DNA of 64,000 bases from Natronosporangium sp035305625 (lineage in GTDB: Bacteria; Actinomycetota; Actinomycetes; Mycobacteriales; Micromonosporaceae), in the NCBI GenBank assembly GCA_963809545.1, contig CAWEKD010000007.1:806001-870000 (forward strand), written 5' to 3'. Positions 44,779 to 54,059 of this stretch are shown one piece after another; within the stretch, counting starts at the first letter, position 1, and each line of letters opens with the position of its first letter. A program made the position numbers and the translations under genes. The notes beneath the pieces are model-generated. The model was not told the DNA's origin. It searched no databases and was given only the letters and a program-made list of their open reading frames with translations.

Positions 44779-46097
44779 GCCGTCGGGTGCGCCGACGGCG
44801 GTCCACCGTGCTCCTGACCGCGCTCCTGGCGGCCGTCGCCACGGTCGGGTGGGTCACCGGCGTGGGTCCCCCCGGTGCGGCTCAGCCACCGGCCACGGGC
44901 TGTCTCCCGTCCGGAGAGGCGCTGACCGGCACCCCTTGGGCCACCTCCATGCTGGTTCCGGAGCGGGTATGGCCGCACAGTGACGGCACCGGGCAACGGG
45001 TGGCGGTGGTGAGCACCGGTGTGGACCGGCATCCGCGCCTGCCGCGCCCGGTCGCCACGGTGGATGTTTCTCCGGTCGATCCACACCGGCGGCAACCCAG
45101 TGGACGGTCGGACTGCCTCGGCATCGGCACCGGAGTGGCCGGGCTGATCGCCGGGCGCCCCGCCCCCGACGATCCGTTCGCCGGCCTCGCCCCGGGGGTG
45201 ACCCTGCTGTCGGCGAAGGTGGTGGGCGATCAGTACCCCACCGACCAACCGGCGCGGGGCGCGGTCGATCCGAACGTGTTGGCGAAGGCGATCGACTGGG
45301 CGGTCGACCGGGACGCGGACGTCATCGTCGTGACCGAGGTGGCGCTGGTCGGCAGCGACACCCTCGCGGCCGCGGTCGACCGGGCGGTCGCCGCGGACAC
45401 GGTGGTGGTGGCGGCGGTCGGGGAACCGTCCGGGGTGGACGGCCAGGCGGCGGAGCAGCCGACGTTTCCGGCGGCCCTGCCGGAGGTGGTCGGGGTCGGG
45501 GTGCTGACCCCTACCGGCAGTGCGGAGGTGTCTCGCCCGGCGCACGTGGATCTGGTCGCCCCCGGGCTCGACCTGGTCGTCCCCTATCCCCGAGGCGGGT
45601 GGGGGCCGGCCGCCGGTAGCGGCTTCGCCGCCGGATACGTGGCCGGCGCGGCCGCCCTGGTCCGGGCCCGCTACCCGGATCTATCAGCGGCGGAGGTCAC
45701 CCGCCGGCTGCTCGCCACCGCCGCCCCGGCGCCCGAAGGGGTGGGAAGTCCCCGATACGGCTACGGGATCGTCGATCCATACCAGGCGGTGGTGCAGCAG
45801 CTCGCCGCCGGCCCACCCGTGCCGGTGCCGGCCTACACCACCCCGCCGGTCGATCCGGAGGCGCGCGCTCAGGAGCAGGAGCGGCAGCGTGGACATACGC
45901 TGGCGCTCCGGTTGGCCGGGGTGGGCGTGGCGCTGGCGGTGCTGCTGGCGGCGGTGGTGGGGTTCGGTCCCCGGGGACACCGTCGACGGTGGCGGGCGGG
46001 GCTGGCGCCGGTCCCGATGGATCGGCCAGACGCCACGCACCCCGAACCACCGATGCCGCTGTTCCCGGAACGGCGGCAGCCCCACGGCTCTCGCTGA
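44775..46097 (+). CDS. mycP: Mycosin-family (S8) protein with all catalytic residues replaced
   Basis: A 440-aa ESX subtilase homologue. It has a signal peptide (about 1-37), an S8 domain and a C-terminal membrane helix (about 376-398, LAGVGVALAVLLAAVVGFG). It keeps the mycosin layout: PWATSMLVPERVW, the paired cysteines 43 and 114, and AALVRARYPDLSAAEV. The triad is gone. The Asp motif reads VAVVSTGVD (Ser80), the His motif CLGIGTGVAG (Ile117) and the Ser motif GSGFAAGYVAG (Gly283). The oxyanion Asn region reads VIVVTEVALVG. Proteolysis is not expected. Mycosins also stabilise the membrane complex independently of proteolysis, which this one may still do. It is translationally coupled to the Pro-rich gene. 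Confidence 0.88.
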   Translation: MSRRVRRRRSTVLLTALLAAVATVGWVTGVGPPGAAQPPATGCLPSGEALTGTPWATSMLVPERVWPHSDGTGQRVAVVSTGVDRHPRLPRPVATVDVSPVDPHRRQPSGRSDCLGIGTGVAGLIAGRPAPDDPFAGLAPGVTLLSAKVVGDQYPTDQPARGAVDPNVLAKAIDWAVDRDADVIVVTEVALVGSDTLAAAVDRAVAADTVVVAAVGEPSGVDGQAAEQPTFPAALPEVVGVGVLTPTGSAEVSRPAHVDLVAPGLDLVVPYPRGGWGPAAGSGFAAGYVAGAAALVRARYPDLSAAEVTRRLLATAAPAPEGVGSPRYGYGIVDPYQAVVQQLAAGPPVPVPAYTTPPVDPEARAQEQERQRGHTLALRLAGVGVALAVLLAAVVGFGPRGHRRRWRAGLAPVPMDRPDATHPEPPMPLFPERRQPHGSR

Positions 46098-46108
46098 CGC
46101 GTCGACGG

Positions 46109-46150
46109 GGAAAGCCGACCCCGGAGGTGGACTCCGTCGGGCCGGCTTCC
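46109..46150. terminator. Possible bidirectional terminator hairpin
   Basis: Between the convergent mycosin and Esx genes an imperfect stem can be drawn: CGGAG-GTGGA-CTCCG extended by CCGA/TCGG and AAG/CTT. No T-tract follows, so it is a weak call. Confidence 0.35.
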
Positions 46151-46191
46151 TGGTCGTCGCGGTGAGGGTGCCGCGTCAGGCTGGGGTCCGG

Positions 46192-46482
46192 TCAGAAGTA
46201 GCTCGCGTACCGCATGTCCGTGGCGATCATGTTCGCGTAGGCGTCCTTGACCGCGATGCCGAACTGCTCCTCCTTGGCGGCGAACTCGTCGCACGCGATG
46301 TTCCACCGCTGGTGCGATTCACGCAGCGCCTTCTCGATCCCCTCGCCTCGAAGCTGTCCGCTCTCGCACATCTGGTTCAGGTAGGTGAACATCTCCTCCC
46401 CAGCCTGCCGGATCGCACCGGCGTGGCCGATCACCTCGTCACCAGCGGCGTCGATCCCCGGGGTGTACCGCAGGGGCCCCAT
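46192..46482 (-). CDS. WXG100 family Esx protein (second of pair)
   Basis: A 96-aa helical protein of WXG100 length. The Trp lies in SHQRWNIACDEF and the tail reads VKDAYANMIATDMRYASYF. The first helix has the small/hydrophobic heptads typical of Esx heterodimers. AGGAGGA is 6-7 nt before ATG at 46482. It follows the other WXG100 gene by 43 nt, forming the usual esx pair whose products are cosecreted as a dimer through EccC. The strict W-x-G triplet is not present (WNI), so pairing is supported mainly by size and position. Confidence 0.75.
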   Translation of the reverse strand: MGPLRYTPGIDAAGDEVIGHAGAIRQAGEEMFTYLNQMCESGQLRGEGIEKALRESHQRWNIACDEFAAKEEQFGIAVKDAYANMIATDMRYASYF

Positions 46483-46525
46483 AGTTGTTCCTCCTCGTCC
46501 TCAGAGGTCAATGGCGGTACCGGAG

Positions 46526-46852
46526 CTACAGCCGGCTGAAGTTCATGCCAGCGCCGTCCGGTTGGATCCGCTGCAGGCTCAGGCCCGCATCCATGTCCTG
46601 GGCCACGGTGGCTTTCCGACCGAGCCCGAGCATCTCGGCGATGTGGTTGATCTCCGCGTGCAGTTTGTTCACCGTGTCAGTGAACGGCCCGTACTGCATG
46701 TCCCGGGCGGTGGCGCCCGCGCTACCGGACCAGTCGGCGGCACCGATCGCGTCGGCGGCCCGGGCCGCCTCCTGGTTGACGCGGATACCCGTGTCGAACA
46801 GCCGCTGTTCACAGTCGGCGACCGCGGCTTCCTCCAGCTCGAAGTGGGACAC
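46526..46852 (-). CDS. WXG100 family Esx protein (first of pair)
   Basis: A 108-aa WXG100 protein with the canonical turn AADWSGSAGATARD between two helices. It lacks a clean Y-x3-D/E in the C-terminal part. Esx proteins fold as helical hairpins and leave the cell through the ESX channel as a dimer. GTG at 46852 is chosen because AAGGAGGA lies 6 nt upstream. The GTG two codons earlier (46858) directly abuts that site and is a less likely start. Transcription starts in the gap shared with the divergent SARP-type regulator. Confidence 0.87.
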   Translation of the reverse strand: MSHFELEEAAVADCEQRLFDTGIRVNQEAARAADAIGAADWSGSAGATARDMQYGPFTDTVNKLHAEINHIAEMLGLGRKATVAQDMDAGLSLQRIQPDGAGMNFSRL

Positions 46853-47064
46853 GGCCACTCCTCCTTCCTGTGGTACCTCTCACGCTCTCCGGTGAAGCTG
46901 ACACCACCCGGGCAGCCGCACATCGGGGTCGGTCTGTGAAGCCGCTGGTCAACGGAGGCCCTTGCGGACACCTGAGAGGATGTACGGAGAAGCTACGGAC
47001 ACGTAACACGCGGCAGAGCGGGCGGACGCTCGCGCCGCCCACAATCCACCGGGGCGGGACGGTG
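46853..47064. promoter_or_regulatory. Divergent control region between esx pair and SARP regulator
   Basis: A 212-nt gap with the esx ribosome site at its left end. It should hold both promoters and probably the binding site of the SARP protein. I could not identify convincing direct repeats of the SARP-box type by eye. Confidence 0.4.
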
Positions 47065-50000
47065 ATGCGGATGGCGGGATCCGGGCGGTTGGGAGACGTC
47101 CTGCGAGGTTATCGGCGCCGGGCTGGACTTACGCAGCAAGAGGCGGCCGATTTGGCGGGGCTCAGTGTGGCCGGGCTACGGGACGTCGAACAGGGCCGGG
47201 TGGTCAGCCCCCGTCCGCAGACCCTGCGGCGGCTGGCGGTGGCGCTGGGGCTTACCCAGGGGGAGACGGAGGAACTACTCCAACTGGGACAGGCCAGCCG
47301 CGACCGGGCCGACGCGGTCTGGATCGGGGTGCTGGGTCCGCTGCTGGTCCGGGTGGACGGGGCCGAGGTGGAACTGGGGTCCGAGACGCAACGTGTCCTG
47401 CTCGGACTATTGGCGCTGTCAGCCAACCGCCCGGTCAGCCGCGAGCTCCTGATCGACCGGCTGTGGGGGCCCGACCCACCCCCAACCGCCGCGGAGGTGC
47501 TGCCCACCCGCATCTCCCGGCTGCGCCGGCGGCTGCAACCGGCCAATCCCGCCGCCACCGCGCCGACGCTGGTCGCCGTCAGCGGCGGGTACCAACTGAC
47601 CGTTGCGGAGGATCAGCTCGACCTGCTGCGGTTTCGGGCCCTGATCCGCCGGGCGCGCCGGCAACGGGCGTTGCACGAGTTGTCCCAGGCCCACCAGTTG
47701 TACGCGGAGGCGGTCGGGATCTGGCGCGGCGAGGTGCTCTCCTGCCTCACCGCCCTGGCCAACGACCCGGTGGTGGTCGGGCTCAACCAGGAATGGCAGA
47801 CGGTGGTGGTGGAGTACGCCACGGTCGCCGACGAACTCGGCCGGCACGAGGAAGTGGTGCCGCTGCTGCGCCGGGTGGTGACGGACAACCCGCTGCACGA
47901 GGCGGCGCATGCCCGGCTGATGGTGGCGCTGGCGGGCAGCGGTCGGCAGGCCGAGGCGCTGACCCTGTACGAGTCGGTACGCCGCCGGCTGGCGGATGAG
48001 CTGGGCACCGACCCGGGCCAGGAGCTCGCCGCCGCGCATCGGCGGGTGCTCCGGCAGGAGATCCATCGCCCAGAGGCGATGCCGGCCAGCGCCTACCGGC
48101 AGCTGCCACCGGACATCGCTGACTTCTCCGGGCGGGAAGCGGAGCTGCGCCAGCTACACGCGTGGCTACCGATCAGTGGGGACGGCGCCACCGCGGTGAC
48201 CTTGCTGTCCATCCAGGGTATGGCGGGGGTGGGCAAGACCCGGCTGGCGATCCACTTCGCTCACCAGCTGCTGGCTGCCGGCCGGTACGCCGACCAGCAG
48301 CTCTACGTGGATTTGCATGGGCACGCCGACCAGCCCCCGGCCGAGCCAGCGGCGGTGCTCGCCTCGTTCCTGCACCTGCTCGGGGTGCCGAGCCACGAGA
48401 TCCCGGCTGATGTGGCCGGCCGCTCGGCCCTGTTCCGGGATCGGTTGTACGGCAAGAACGCGCTGATCCTGCTGGACAACGCCGCCGACGAGGAGCAGAT
48501 CGCCCCGCTGCTCCCGGCCAGCCCCACCAACCTGGTCCTGGTCACGAGTCGGCGCGCGTTGGCACTGGACGGTGCCTACACCCTGCCCCTGGACGCCTTC
48601 ACCCTGCCGGAGGCCCGGGCTCTGCTCCGCCACGTGGTCGGGGAGGCGCGGGTGGCGGCGGATCCGGCCGCTACCGATCGAGTGATTGAGCTATGTGGCC
48701 GGTTGCCGCTGGCGGTCGCACTGGCCGCCCGCCGGCTCCAGGCTCGCCCCGCCTGGACCCTGGCGGACGTGGCCGCGCGGCTGACCGATCGACGCAGCCG
48801 GCTGTCCGAACTCGCCGCCGGCACCCGCCGGATGCGGGCGGTGTTCGACCTGTCGTACCGGGCCCTCCCCGCTTCCGCCCAGCGGGTGTTTCGGCGGTTG
48901 GGGCTGCACCCGGGGCAGGACTTCACCGCGGACAGCGCCGCCGTGCTGGCCGGCATCTCCTCCGCCTCCGCCCAGGAAATCCTCGACCAGCTGGTCGATG
49001 AACATCTGGTGGTGGTCAGCTCCGGCAGTCGGTACCGGCTCCACGATCTGTTGCGGGAGTACGCCCGGGAACTCGCCCACGCCGACGGGCTCGACGCCTG
49101 CCGCCAGGCGCTTCAGCACCTGCTGGAGTGGTATGTGCGCATCGCCGACGCCGCTCAGCAGCTGCTGTTCCCGGGACGGCGGGTGCTGCTGCCGAGCGAG
49201 GCGGCGACCGCTCCTCCGCTGCCGTTCGCTGACGACCAGGGCGCGTTCCAGTGGTTGGTGACGGAGCACGCCAACCTGGTAGCGGCGGTGGGGGTGGCGC
49301 TGGACTACGAGCTGTGGCGGGTGGGTTGGCAGCTGCCGGCGACCCTGCGGCACTACTTCGAGCGGACCAGCAGCTGGGATGAGTGGTTGTGGACCGCCGA
49401 GGCCGGGTTGACCGCGGCCACCCGCGGCGCTGATCAGCGGGGCACCGCGGTGGCCCTCAATGACCTCGGCGCCGCGCACGGCCAGGTCGGTAATCTCGAC
49501 CGCGCCATCGCGCTCCTCGAACGCTCGCTGGCCGTGAGCCGCTCCATCCAGGACCAGGAGCACCAGCTGTGGGCGCTGAACAATCTCGGGGTGGCGTACG
49601 GCATCCGGGGGGAGTGCGACCGGTCGGTGGCGCACCTCACCGAGGCGTTGGCGTTGGTCGACATCTTGGACAGCGCGACCGCGCAGGCCCGGGTGTTGAG
49701 CAACCTGGGCATGGCCTTGATCGCGCAGGGTGACTACCGCCAGGCGATCATACATCTACGTAAATCAATAGAACTTCAACAGAACCGGCCCACCCCGTTC
49801 GGCGTGGCGCAGTCGCTGTTCAACCTCGGGCTGGCGCTGCTGCGAGACCAGCGGTACGAGGAAGCGGTGTCCCCGCTGCAGGAAGCGCTGGCCCACTATC
49901 GGCGGGCGCACTACCGCTCCGGGGAGGCCAGCACCCACGAACTGCTCGGGGCCGCGCTGGCGGGGCTGGGCCGCACCGCCCAGGCACGCACCCATTGGAG

Positions 50001-50094
50001 GGAGGCCCGGGTGATTCTGGCGGAGATGCGGGACCCGCGCGCGGAGGCGCTCCACGCCCGGTTGACCCAGGCGACTCCCGTACCCAAACAGTAG
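47065..50094 (+). CDS. SARP-type transcriptional regulator with HTH, NB-ARC and TPR domains
   Basis: A 1,009-aa AfsR/SARP-family regulator with an extra N-terminal Xre-type HTH (about 8-65, LRGYRRRAGLTQQEAADLAG). Next come an OmpR-like winged helix (about 90-170, LLIDRLWGPDPP), a BTAD domain (about 180-325), and an NB-ARC STAND ATPase with Walker A IQGMAGVGKTRLAIHFAH (about 385) and Walker B NALILLDNA. C-terminal TPRs follow (about 780-1000). It should integrate an unknown signal through the ATPase/TPR part and activate nearby promoters. ATG at 47065 follows GGGGCGGG; the frame is open further upstream but overlaps the esx promoter. It is divergent from the Esx pair, which it may control. Confidence 0.88.
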   Translation: MRMAGSGRLGDVLRGYRRRAGLTQQEAADLAGLSVAGLRDVEQGRVVSPRPQTLRRLAVALGLTQGETEELLQLGQASRDRADAVWIGVLGPLLVRVDGAEVELGSETQRVLLGLLALSANRPVSRELLIDRLWGPDPPPTAAEVLPTRISRLRRRLQPANPAATAPTLVAVSGGYQLTVAEDQLDLLRFRALIRRARRQRALHELSQAHQLYAEAVGIWRGEVLSCLTALANDPVVVGLNQEWQTVVVEYATVADELGRHEEVVPLLRRVVTDNPLHEAAHARLMVALAGSGRQAEALTLYESVRRRLADELGTDPGQELAAAHRRVLRQEIHRPEAMPASAYRQLPPDIADFSGREAELRQLHAWLPISGDGATAVTLLSIQGMAGVGKTRLAIHFAHQLLAAGRYADQQLYVDLHGHADQPPAEPAAVLASFLHLLGVPSHEIPADVAGRSALFRDRLYGKNALILLDNAADEEQIAPLLPASPTNLVLVTSRRALALDGAYTLPLDAFTLPEARALLRHVVGEARVAADPAATDRVIELCGRLPLAVALAARRLQARPAWTLADVAARLTDRRSRLSELAAGTRRMRAVFDLSYRALPASAQRVFRRLGLHPGQDFTADSAAVLAGISSASAQEILDQLVDEHLVVVSSGSRYRLHDLLREYARELAHADGLDACRQALQHLLEWYVRIADAAQQLLFPGRRVLLPSEAATAPPLPFADDQGAFQWLVTEHANLVAAVGVALDYELWRVGWQLPATLRHYFERTSSWDEWLWTAEAGLTAATRGADQRGTAVALNDLGAAHGQVGNLDRAIALLERSLAVSRSIQDQEHQLWALNNLGVAYGIRGECDRSVAHLTEALALVDILDSATAQARVLSNLGMALIAQGDYRQAIIHLRKSIELQQNRPTPFGVAQSLFNLGLALLRDQRYEEAVSPLQEALAHYRRAHYRSGEASTHELLGAALAGLGRTAQARTHWREARVILAEMRDPRAEALHARLTQATPVPKQ

Positions 50095-50242
50095 TCGGGG
50101 CTACGCCCGCCACGGTGCCGCCGGTTTCCCGGAGCGGCGAACCCTCGCCCTGCCAGGTCCGCGCCAGCGGCGCGGGACATAGTCAGGGTGCCGGCGGTAG
50201 GCCCGGCGGACGTGCTTCCAGTGGTGAGGACGGCGATCGCGG

Positions 50243-51472
50243 GTGACGGTGACCCACGCGCCCCGGGCCAGGGGCGTGCCCGACCGGCGGCCGGTGCCGG
50301 CGTCGGCTCGGCCGCCGGCACCGCCTCCTCCCGCGACCGCGCACCGGCCCTGGTTTCGTCTTCGGCGCCTCCCGGGCCGGATCGGCGCGCTGGAGGTGGG
50401 GCGGCTCCTGCTGTTCCAGGTCACTCAGATCGGGCTGCTCCTGCTGGTGGTACGGGGAGTCGGCACCGCGCTGCTCGGGGGGCTGGTCTGTCTGCTGGTC
50501 CTCGTGCTCGGATTCGGCCGCTGGCGCGGCCGGTGGCTGACCACCTGGATCGCCCTGTGGTGGCGGTTCCGGCAGCGGCGGGGGCTGGTGAGTGACCGTC
50601 GGTCGGACCCCCGCTTGTTGGCCTTGGGACAGTTGGTACCGGACCTGGACGTCCGCGGCGTACCGGCGGTCGACGACCCTCCGGTGGGGTTCGGCAGCGA
50701 CGGTGCCGGCTGGTTCATGGTGCTGGAGGTACCCGGTCCCCCCGCGGGCGCCCAGCCCCCGGTGCCGCTCGCCGCGCTGGCCAGGATCGCGGGCAGTTTT
50801 GAACAGCCCGGTGCGGTCGTCCAGGTGCTCTCCCAGTCCGTACCGGCGACCGACCCCGGCCCCGAAGCCCGCGGGGAGCACGGCGCCGCCAAGACCCACA
50901 CCCTGTGGGTGGCGGTTCGCCTGGACGCCGCTATCGTCGCGGATTCCTTGGTGGACCGGCGAGACCCGAGCGTCGACATACCGACCGTGTTGGGGGAGCT
51001 GACCCGGCGCGTAGGGCGGGCGCTGCGACGACGCGGGTTGCCGCCCCGGTCCCTGGATCCGGACGAGCTGCTCACCGCGCTTACCCGCGCCTGTGACCTG
51101 GCCCCGGGGCAGACCCGCTCCCCGGAGCGGGAGCGCTGGCGGTCCTGGCGCTCGGACCGGTTGGTGCACCGTTGCTTCTGGCTGCGCACCTGGCCGGATC
51201 CGGTACGGGGTACGGAACTGCTGGCCGCGCTGGCGGAACTACCGGGGGCCTGGGTCAGCACCGCCCTGCTGTTGACGGGCCAGGCGGACGGGGCGGGCCG
51301 CGGTGAGCTGCGCTGCCTGATCCGGATCGCCGCCGCCCCGGAGCAGTGGGAGCAGATCTGCGGGTACGCGGTCCAGCTCGCGGAACGGATGGGGGGCGAG
51401 CTGTTCCCGCTCGACGGCGAGCACGCGCTCGGGGTGTACGCCACCGCGCCAACGGGCGGAGGTGCCCTGTGA
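50243..51472 (+). CDS. eccE: ESX secretion component EccE
   Basis: A 409-aa protein with a Pro/Arg-rich start, two membrane helices (about 52-90, LLLFQVTQIGLLLLVVRG then GGLVCLLVLVLGFG) and a cytoplasmic/peripheral domain. This includes the EccE-typical TTWIALWWRFRQRR after helix 2 and TALLLTGQADGAGRGELRCLIRI near the end. EccE is the outermost subunit of the ESX inner-membrane complex. GTG at 50243 has a distant GAGGA. Its stop overlaps the next gene (GTGA). Low motif content makes this assignment rest on topology, domain order and the eccB/C/D neighbours. Confidence 0.83.
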   Translation: MTVTHAPRARGVPDRRPVPASARPPAPPPPATAHRPWFRLRRLPGRIGALEVGRLLLFQVTQIGLLLLVVRGVGTALLGGLVCLLVLVLGFGRWRGRWLTTWIALWWRFRQRRGLVSDRRSDPRLLALGQLVPDLDVRGVPAVDDPPVGFGSDGAGWFMVLEVPGPPAGAQPPVPLAALARIAGSFEQPGAVVQVLSQSVPATDPGPEARGEHGAAKTHTLWVAVRLDAAIVADSLVDRRDPSVDIPTVLGELTRRVGRALRRRGLPPRSLDPDELLTALTRACDLAPGQTRSPERERWRSWRSDRLVHRCFWLRTWPDPVRGTELLAALAELPGAWVSTALLLTGQADGAGRGELRCLIRIAAAPEQWEQICGYAVQLAERMGGELFPLDGEHALGVYATAPTGGGAL

Positions 51473-52593
51473 CCCATTCGGACCGATCCACCTCTTCGGA
51501 CCAACCCGCCGCGCGCGGATCCGCCCCGGTGCGGTGGGAACCGGCTGCGGAGCCGGCGGACCCGCGCCCGCCCGGCCCGGTGGTGCTGCCTCCGGCGGCG
51601 GCGGTCCCGGAGCCACCGGTGCTCGGCGGCGGGGCGCCATCGGCGCATGCCGCCGCCGGGACTGCTCCGGAGCCGGCCGCCACCGACACCAACCAGGCTT
51701 CTCCGCACCGCGCGTCCGCCTCCGCGGCGGGGTCCGCTGAGGAGGCGTCGACCGGCACCGACCAGGCGGCCGCGGCGACCCCGCTCGCCGCGGTGATCGC
51801 TGCCCCAGGGGCGGTGCCACCGCACCGTCCCCCGGGGCAGCCGACCGGTCCGGAGGCGCCCCGGCCGCTCCCGGAACCGATGTGGCGGATCCGTCGGCAC
51901 CGGCGGTTGCCGCGGCTGCGGATCGGCGCCCACGTGGCTTCCCCAGCTGAGTTGGACCGACTCCAGCTGACCCATGCGTCGTTCGGGCTCCTGATCGGTC
52001 GCGACCAGGCCGGCCACCCGGTGGCGCTGCCCCTGTTTCAACCGGAGCCCACCCGGGTGGTCCTGATCGGGGCCGGTTGGGCCACCCGGCTGCTGGTGTT
52101 CCGGGCGCTGGCGTTCGGCGCCCGGGCCGTGGTGTCGACGACGGACCCTGGTGGCTGGCTCGAACTGGGCCGGCGCGCATCGGCACGCAACGACCGGATC
52201 ACGGTCCGCGCCCCCGACGATCCTCTCTCCACCGGCGGCAGTGGGGACGCCCCGCTGCTGCTGGTATCCGGCCCCGCGCTGACCGGACTCGAGCCGTCCC
52301 CGGAGAGCGCTCCCCTACCGGCCTGGACCACCGCCCTCACGGTGCTGCCGGAACTGACCCCGCCCCGGGCCGCCCACATCCACCAGGCCGGGCTGGTGCT
52401 GACCCAGCGGCTGTCCGCAGCGGAAGCGGACGGGCTGGCCGGTATCTGTCGCCTGCCGGCCGAGACCAGCTATGCGCTCCAGGTGCTGCACAACGACATG
52501 CTGGCGGTGCTGTCTCCGCATCGGACCCGGTACGCCTGGGTGCACCTCTCCGCCACCGAACTGGCGACCCTCGGCCCACCCGGCCGGCGCTGA
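51469..52593 (+). CDS. ESX-associated protein of unknown function, coupled to EccE
   Basis: A 374-aa soluble protein. Residues 1-130 are a Pro/Ala/Thr-rich disordered tail. The rest is alpha/beta with a Rossmann-like segment, RVVLIGAGWATRLLVFRALA, then GARAVVSTTDPGGW and later PLLLVSGPAL and HIHQAGLVLTQRLS. It resembles the degenerate P-loop of EccC-like domains but lacks GxxxxGK[ST], so no nucleotide hydrolysis is expected. GTG at 51469 overlaps the eccE stop, with GGAGG 6 nt upstream. A structural partner of EccE or EccC is inferred. I do not recognise the family. Confidence 0.7.
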   Translation: MTHSDRSTSSDQPAARGSAPVRWEPAAEPADPRPPGPVVLPPAAAVPEPPVLGGGAPSAHAAAGTAPEPAATDTNQASPHRASASAAGSAEEASTGTDQAAAATPLAAVIAAPGAVPPHRPPGQPTGPEAPRPLPEPMWRIRRHRRLPRLRIGAHVASPAELDRLQLTHASFGLLIGRDQAGHPVALPLFQPEPTRVVLIGAGWATRLLVFRALAFGARAVVSTTDPGGWLELGRRASARNDRITVRAPDDPLSTGGSGDAPLLLVSGPALTGLEPSPESAPLPAWTTALTVLPELTPPRAAHIHQAGLVLTQRLSAAEADGLAGICRLPAETSYALQVLHNDMLAVLSPHRTRYAWVHLSATELATLGPPGRR

Positions 52594-52643
52594 TCCGCCG
52601 CACCGACCACACGCCATCGACCATCCGACCAGACCGACGGCCG

Positions 52644-54059
52644 TCACCCCACCGCGGGGCGGTGAGCGTCGTCCGGATCCAAGGTGGGGCCGGCGGGCAG
52701 TTGCTGCACCACCCCGACCGGCAGCTCCACCGCCAGGGCCGCGGAGTATCCGAGCCAGCCCAGGATCTCCTCCGTCGGCACCGGATACCGGATCCCGGCG
52801 TCGGTGACCAGTTGGTAGCTGCCGACCGGGGACTGGGGCGCGGGCAGCACCCGTACCAGTGCGCCCTGACCGGGCGGCACCACCACCCGGTCCGCGAGCG
52901 GTACCCCGGTCTCCGAGGCGCGCGGGGTCGGCAGGGCCCCCGCGAACGCGGCCCGGTCGCCTCCCAGGGTGACCACCGGTGGGGTGGCCGCGTCCGCCAC
53001 CTCCGCGCACACCGTCACCTCGCTCCCCGCCTCGGGTACGGCCAGCTCCGGCGGGGAGTCCGGTGGGGCGACCCCGGTACGGGTGGGGGCCAGCGCGTCG
53101 CTGGTCGGTGTCCGGTTCACCACCGCTACCGGGATCGCCACCGGCTCCGCGGGCTGGGCCGCCTGCAGCAGCATCATCTGCAGTTCGGTGAGGTGGGCCA
53201 GCCCGTCCGCCAGCACCAGGTAGTACTGCTGGCCGCCGGCCACCCGGTGATGCACCAGGTCACCGACCGTGTAGCCGGGGACCGCTGCGGACGGCTCCCC
53301 CCACTCGGCGATCCGCTCCGGATCCACCGGTACGATCGCCTGCCCCGCTGGCAGCCCGTTGAGCCAGGCGGCCCCGACCTCCACCACGTCCGCATGGAAG
53401 CCGTACAGGGAGCGGATCAGCGGTTCAGGATCAGACTCACCCAGCTGGTATCGGTGCCCCCGCCAGATCAAATGATGGGTGCCGGTGTCGGCGTGCCGCA
53501 CCAGCAGCCCCCGCTCCCCCAGCGGCTCGCCCCCCGGCACCGACCGCCCCACGAGCAGGGTGGTCAGCGGCGCGGGGCGGCCCAACCCGCCGTCCTCCAG
53601 GCTGGAGCACCAGGACCAGGCCGCACCGGTCACCCGCCCGGCCGGCGGCAACGCGTCGGGCGCGCCGGGGATCCCCACCATCACGGTCCGGGGGAACTCG
53701 GTCAGGCTCCGGCCGGCCACCCGGTGGGTGTCGCCGCCTCGGCTGACCAGCAGCGCCGAGGCGTAGTTGAGGACCGGCTGCAGCACCCCACCCTCCTGGT
53801 AGACGTAGTGGGCGCCGGTCTCGCGTTCGATGATGACCGCCCCTTGGGTCCGCCATCGGTTGGCCTCGACCCCGGTGAGGATCCCGTACACCCCGAACCC
53901 GGCGGCGATCAGCACCGAGATCATCACACCGGCGAACACCGCCCCGACCCCGCGCCGCAGCGGCGTCTGCTCCGGATCGGTTTCGTGCAGCATGATCGAC
54001 GAGATCACCCGCTGCATGAGGAACTGGTACGAGTGGAGTTGGTCGCGCCGGCTGGCCAT
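52644..54059 (-). CDS. eccB: ESX secretion component EccB
   Basis: A 471-aa protein with the EccB signature start MASRRDQLHSYQFLMQRVIS, a single membrane helix (about 37-61, VGAVFAGVMISVLIAAGFGVYG) and a large extracytoplasmic domain of repeated pseudo-symmetric segments (SLTEFPRTVMVGIPGAPDAL, SWCSSLEDGG, TEEILGWLGYSAALAVELP near the end). EccB is the periplasm-facing subunit of the ESX core and contacts the mycosin. Its ATG shares one nucleotide with the eccD stop (TAATG), so the two are translationally coupled and transcribed leftward from the gap before eccC. Confidence 0.95.
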   Translation of the reverse strand: MASRRDQLHSYQFLMQRVISSIMLHETDPEQTPLRRGVGAVFAGVMISVLIAAGFGVYGILTGVEANRWRTQGAVIIERETGAHYVYQEGGVLQPVLNYASALLVSRGGDTHRVAGRSLTEFPRTVMVGIPGAPDALPPAGRVTGAAWSWCSSLEDGGLGRPAPLTTLLVGRSVPGGEPLGERGLLVRHADTGTHHLIWRGHRYQLGESDPEPLIRSLYGFHADVVEVGAAWLNGLPAGQAIVPVDPERIAEWGEPSAAVPGYTVGDLVHHRVAGGQQYYLVLADGLAHLTELQMMLLQAAQPAEPVAIPVAVVNRTPTSDALAPTRTGVAPPDSPPELAVPEAGSEVTVCAEVADAATPPVVTLGGDRAAFAGALPTPRASETGVPLADRVVVPPGQGALVRVLPAPQSPVGSYQLVTDAGIRYPVPTEEILGWLGYSAALAVELPVGVVQQLPAGPTLDPDDAHRPAVG

